From the NCBI RefSeq assembly GCF_025345565.1, contig NZ_CP054475.1, positions 3,885,129 to 3,949,128 of the forward strand: a stretch of 64,000 bases of DNA. Direction: 5' to 3'. Position 1 is the stretch's first letter. Each line of letters begins with the position of its first letter. The stretch is from Thalassolituus hydrocarboniclasticus. GTDB taxonomy: Bacteria > Pseudomonadota > Gammaproteobacteria > Pseudomonadales > Oceanobacteraceae. Made by a program: the position numbers and the translations under genes. Below are positions 61,201-64,000 of the stretch, piece after piece. The notes beneath the pieces are model-generated. The model saw only the letters and a list, made by a program, of their open reading frames with translations, did not search any database and was not told where the DNA came from.

Positions 61201-61671
61201 ATGAATGAATCCCCGCATCGCCTGGGCCAGCTGCTGCTGCAGCGACAGGAAATAACAGAACAACAGCTGCAACAGGCTCTGAGTTATCAGGCACAGAATC
61301 CCTGCCAGATTGGTCAGGCGTTAATTCAGCTGGGATTTATTGATGAACGAACCCTGCGCAACGTCTTACGTCGCCAGCGCTGGCTGAAGCCTTGCGCCGC
61401 CTGCTTTGCGCTGATCGCACCCTTTTCGATGACCTGGGCAGATGAAGATAAAGAAGCCGCGTTCAGCAGCGACTGGCTGGAAGCCAGTCACTGGGATCTG
61501 GTTGATGATGAGCGTGTAACTGAACATTCGTCATCGGTTGATCTGATGAAGTTTGTCGCACTGACCGCCTGGGATATTTATCAGGGCGAACCAGTGCCCG
61601 GCGAAGTGCGTTATAACGTCAGCCAAACCAACAATAAAGGCTACAGCCTGGAATTATCGATGCGCTTCTGA
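61201..61671 (+). CDS. Short MshEN-like domain protein with membrane segment
   Basis: A 156-residue protein of unknown function. Residues 8-60 (RLGQLLLQRQEITEQQLQQALSYQ, then IGQALIQLGFIDERTLRNVLRRQ) show two copies of the RLGxxL...LxxALxxQ pattern of MshEN/GspE-N domains, known c-di-GMP receptors. A hydrophobic segment (CAACFALIAPFSMTWA, about 66-82) follows, looking like an internal export signal, then an acidic tail ending GYSLELSMRF. No ATPase domain is attached. AAGGAA precedes the ATG. It sits between DUF3392 and tRNA-Thr. Confidence 0.75.
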   Translation: MNESPHRLGQLLLQRQEITEQQLQQALSYQAQNPCQIGQALIQLGFIDERTLRNVLRRQRWLKPCAACFALIAPFSMTWADEDKEAAFSSDWLEASHWDLVDDERVTEHSSSVDLMKFVALTAWDIYQGEPVPGEVRYNVSQTNNKGYSLELSMRF

Positions 61672-61694
61672 ATTCCGCCACGCCCGAAAGGCAT

Positions 61695-61727
61695 AAAAAA
61701 AGCCCGTCCATTGGACGGGCTTTTTAA
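61695..61727. terminator. Bidirectional terminator
   Basis: AGCCCGTCC / GGACGGGCT with an ATT centre, flanked by seven As and five Ts, between the MshEN-like gene and the convergent tRNA gene. Confidence 0.9.
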
Positions 61728-61729
61728 TT

Positions 61730-61805
<76 letters not shown>

Positions 61806-61990
61806 TAAGTGGGCGGGGATATTAATGTTCCGACCCTGCCGCGTCAACCGCTTTTTTGCTAAGCCCCTGAAAATTATCATTTTATCCCTGAAAGAGCGGC
61901 ACCAGGGCAGAAACTGCTGCCGGATCATTAAATAATGCTCCTGTCTGCTGCGATTGCATGTGAAATTAGGCTGAACAGCGCTTAATAAAA

Positions 61991-62025
61991 CTGTCACAAT
62001 CTGTGGCGGAAATTTGCCGTAAAAT
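61991..62025 (+). promoter_or_regulatory. Possible promoter of the second PhoB-like gene
   Basis: CTGTCACAATCTGTGGC (61991-62007) resembles one good and one poor PHO-box unit in a 10-bp rather than 11-bp period. TAAAAT (62020-62025) is a plausible -10. Control by PhoB is uncertain. Confidence 0.35.
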
Positions 62026-62036
62026 CGGGGACCTTT

Positions 62037-62741
62037 ATGAGCGGTGGCTATATTCTCGTTGTTGATGACGAGCCTGCAATTTGCGATATGATCCGTACCT
62101 GCCTAGAACTCGCCGGCTTCCGCGTGAAGCTTTCTGCCAATGGCCACCTGGCCCATCAGATGATCGTCAATGAGCGTCCGGATCTGGTAATTGCCGACTG
62201 GATGATGCCCATGCTGTCAGGTATTGAGCTGACCCGCCGGTTGAAGCGTGATGAGCTGACCGCCGATATTCCGGTCATTATGCTGACCGCCCGGGCCGAT
62301 GAAGATGACCGCATCAGCGGCCTCGACAGTGGCGCCGATGATTATATTCTCAAGCCCTTCTCAACCCGCGAACTGGTCGCACGCATCCGTGCTGTACTGC
62401 GCCGCACCAACGCCCTGATTGATGATGTACCGGTAAAAGCCGGCAAGCTCAGCCTTGACCGTTCTTCCCAGAATGCCAGCATCAGCGGTCAGGCGATCTC
62501 TCTGGGACCGCTGGAATTCAAGCTGCTGGAATTTTTCATGCTGCATCCCAATCGCGTATACTCCCGCGCCCAATTGCTCGATCGGGTCTGGGGCGGCAAT
62601 GTCTATATCGATGACCGCACGGTGGATGTGCATATCCGTCGTCTGCGCAAAGCGTTGTCGATCGATGATCAGGAACAGATGATTCAGACCGTACGCGGTG
62701 CCGGTTACCGTTTTTCTCCGTCCGATGAAGTAAAAAGCTAA
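62037..62741 (+). CDS. PhoB-like response regulator (second copy)
   Basis: A 234-residue OmpR-family regulator paralogous to PhoB at 54816. Phosphoacceptor Asp54 (VIADWMMP), Lys in YILKPFS and a winged-helix ending VRGAGYRFS are intact, and the recognition region RVYSRAQLLDRVWGGNVYIDDRTVDVHIRRLRK is nearly the same as PhoB. The segment NERPDL and the linker differ. GGGGA precedes the ATG. It is followed at once by its kinase. It may serve phosphate or another signal. Confidence 0.9.
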   Translation: MSGGYILVVDDEPAICDMIRTCLELAGFRVKLSANGHLAHQMIVNERPDLVIADWMMPMLSGIELTRRLKRDELTADIPVIMLTARADEDDRISGLDSGADDYILKPFSTRELVARIRAVLRRTNALIDDVPVKAGKLSLDRSSQNASISGQAISLGPLEFKLLEFFMLHPNRVYSRAQLLDRVWGGNVYIDDRTVDVHIRRLRKALSIDDQEQMIQTVRGAGYRFSPSDEVKS

Positions 62742-62751
62742 GGGGAAGTGT

Positions 62752-64000
62752 GTGCAGCAAGCCGCATGGCAACGTGAATTTTTCCGCATTCTGGTCGTGG
62801 TTGGACTGGGTTTCGCACTTGGCTGGTCATCGGGCCATGCCATCTGGGGACTGATCCTCGGCCTGTTAACGGCGCAGGTTATGGCCTTCCGCGCGATGGC
62901 CAGTCTGTATCGCTGGAGTTACCGCCAGGGGCCTCCGCCACAGGACAGCGGCCTGATTGGTTACAGCGTGGATAAACTGATCCGCCGCGAAAAAAACCTG
63001 AAAAACAAACTGGCACAACAGGCCGTGCAACTGCAGCGGTATAATCAGGGTATTGAATCCCTGCATGATGGTGTTGTGATCATCGGTCAGGAAGGCTACA
63101 TCACCAACTTCAACGGTTCGGCTTCCCGCCTGCTCGGTCTGCGTAAAGAAGACAGCGGCCAGCACATCACCAACTTAATCCGTAATCCACGTTTCACCCG
63201 TTATTTTAACGAAGGCGATTACAGCTCTTCTCTGCAGTTTGATGTCAGTCATCGTAAGCAATTCAGCCTGCAGATTCAGATCACCCAGTTTGGCCTCGAC
63301 CAGAAAGTTATGCTGGTGAAAGACATCACCGAACGTAAGCGGGTAGAAACCATGCGGCAGAATTTTATTGCCGACGTTTCACATGAATTACGCACTCCGT
63401 TAACCGTCATTAATGGTTATCTGGAAATGTTGGGGGATATGGAGCTGCCCCCCAGCCTGCAAAAAGCCATCGGGCAGATGAACAGTCAGGGCCAGCGGAT
63501 GAAGAGTCTGGTCAACGATCTGATTGAGCTGTCCAAGCTGGAAAGCGCCAACACAGAACAGCTGGGTGACTGGTTTAACCTGCAGCAGCTGGGTTACTCG
63601 GTGGTTGATCAGCTGCAGGCTTACAGTAATAACCGTATCGTCTTTAAATGCCCGCAGAAGATTGAAATTCAGGGCTTCAGCGATGAGATGAGTTCGGTAC
63701 TGACCAATCTGCTGACCAATGCCATTAAATACGGTGGTGATGACAATATCGAATTTACCATCCGCTCAGGCTTTGACGGCGTTAAAGTCAGCATCAGTGA
63801 TCATGGCCCGGGGATCCCGGCACAGCATATCAGCCGCCTGACCGAACGCTTTTACCGTATTGATGATTCGCGTGAATCGACCGTTGGCGGTTCCGGTCTG
63901 GGACTGGCCATCGTTAAACACGCGCTGGAGCATCACGACACCGTGCTGGATATCGAATCAACGCTGGGTAAGGGCAGCACGTTCAGCTTTATTATTTCAT
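62752..64000 (+). CDS. PhoR-like sensor histidine kinase (second copy, truncated by window edge)
   Basis: At least 416 residues, open at the right edge. Two N-terminal membrane helices (FFRILVVVGLGFALGW and IWGLILGLLTAQVMAF), a PAS domain (DGVVIIGQEGYITNFNG), H-box His211 (VSHELRTPLT), N-box NLLTNAIKYGG and G-box GGSGLGLAIV match PhoR closely. The start is GTG at 62752 with AAGGGGA five bases upstream. It pairs with the regulator at 62037. Few residues can be missing, judging from PhoR. Confidence 0.92.
   Translation, partial: MQQAAWQREFFRILVVVGLGFALGWSSGHAIWGLILGLLTAQVMAFRAMASLYRWSYRQGPPPQDSGLIGYSVDKLIRREKNLKNKLAQQAVQLQRYNQGIESLHDGVVIIGQEGYITNFNGSASRLLGLRKEDSGQHITNLIRNPRFTRYFNEGDYSSSLQFDVSHRKQFSLQIQITQFGLDQKVMLVKDITERKRVETMRQNFIADVSHELRTPLTVINGYLEMLGDMELPPSLQKAIGQMNSQGQRMKSLVNDLIELSKLESANTEQLGDWFNLQQLGYSVVDQLQAYSNNRIVFKCPQKIEIQGFSDEMSSVLTNLLTNAIKYGGDDNIEFTIRSGFDGVKVSISDHGPGIPAQHISRLTERFYRIDDSRESTVGGSGLGLAIVKHALEHHDTVLDIESTLGKGSTFSFIIS

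Overview
The window is a stretch of a free-living, probably marine gammaproteobacterial chromosome. No rRNA, insertion sequence, prophage, integrase or CRISPR array was seen. The order of housekeeping genes (hemB-ppk-ppx-trxA-rho; rpoH-ftsX-ftsE-ftsY-rsmD; coaD-fdx-mutM; rpmG-rpmB-radC-coaBC-dut-algC-argB-slmA; pyrE-crc-rph-yicC-gmk-rpoZ-spoT-ridA; oxyR-recG-HDOD; HU-rubredoxin reductase-rubredoxin-ubiC-ubiA-phoB-phoR) resembles Pseudomonas. A Crc-type protein, a Mg-type HemB and a long membrane-anchored AlgC also point to Pseudomonadales or Oceanospirillales relatives. The rubredoxin pair and the aldehyde/alcohol dehydrogenase operon fit a hydrocarbon- or lipid-using genus such as Thalassolituus or Oceanobacter; the genus is inference.

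Layout. 0.1-3.7 kb: a NemR-like TetR regulator with two upstream palindromes, a YciI protein, tag glycosylase and two hydrolases. 4-8.7 kb: hemB, ppk and a convergent ppx. 8.8-10.7 kb: trxA and rho. 10.8-16.4 kb: rpoH (with a sigma-E-like promoter), the ftsYEX cell-division and SRP-receptor operon, an unknown membrane protein and rsmD. 17.3-21.9 kb: a TetR regulator divergent from an aldehyde dehydrogenase, Tat lipoprotein and GMC oxidoreductase operon. 22-27.2 kb: coaD, ferredoxin, ggt, a YdcF-like protein, an outer-membrane protein and mutM. 27.3-34.8 kb: a 13-copy heptanucleotide repeat, L33/L28, radC, coaBC, dut, algC, argB and slmA. 34.8-42.4 kb: pyrE, crc, rph, yicC, gmk, rpoZ, spoT, ridA. 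42.4-53 kb: an epimerase, oxyR, recG, HDOD protein, symporter, SCP2-like and DUF1415 genes, HU, rubredoxin reductase and rubredoxin (a 54-residue gene). 53-60.2 kb: ubiC, ubiA, phoB-phoR, a response regulator, cysZ, trmH and a hypothetical gene. 60.2-64 kb: a CsrB/RsmZ-type small RNA, a DUF3392 protein, a short MshEN-like protein, tRNA-Thr(UGU), and a second PhoB-PhoR-like pair that runs off the right edge.

The strongest non-coding find is the small RNA at about 60394-60604. It carries 13 GGA motifs, several displayed in hairpin loops, and ends in a 12-bp terminator hairpin whose loop region spells the CsrA consensus core. Together with Crc, SpoT, PPK/PPX, two PhoBR pairs and OxyR, the window is rich in global post-transcriptional and stress regulation. 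The aldehyde/alcohol dehydrogenase operon appears doubly controlled: a perfect palindrome sits in its promoter spacer, and AANAANAA motifs of the Hfq/Crc type lie at the starts of two of its genes. Many start sites were moved inward from the longest frame on the basis of ribosome binding sites and family alignment recalled from memory; no database search was run.
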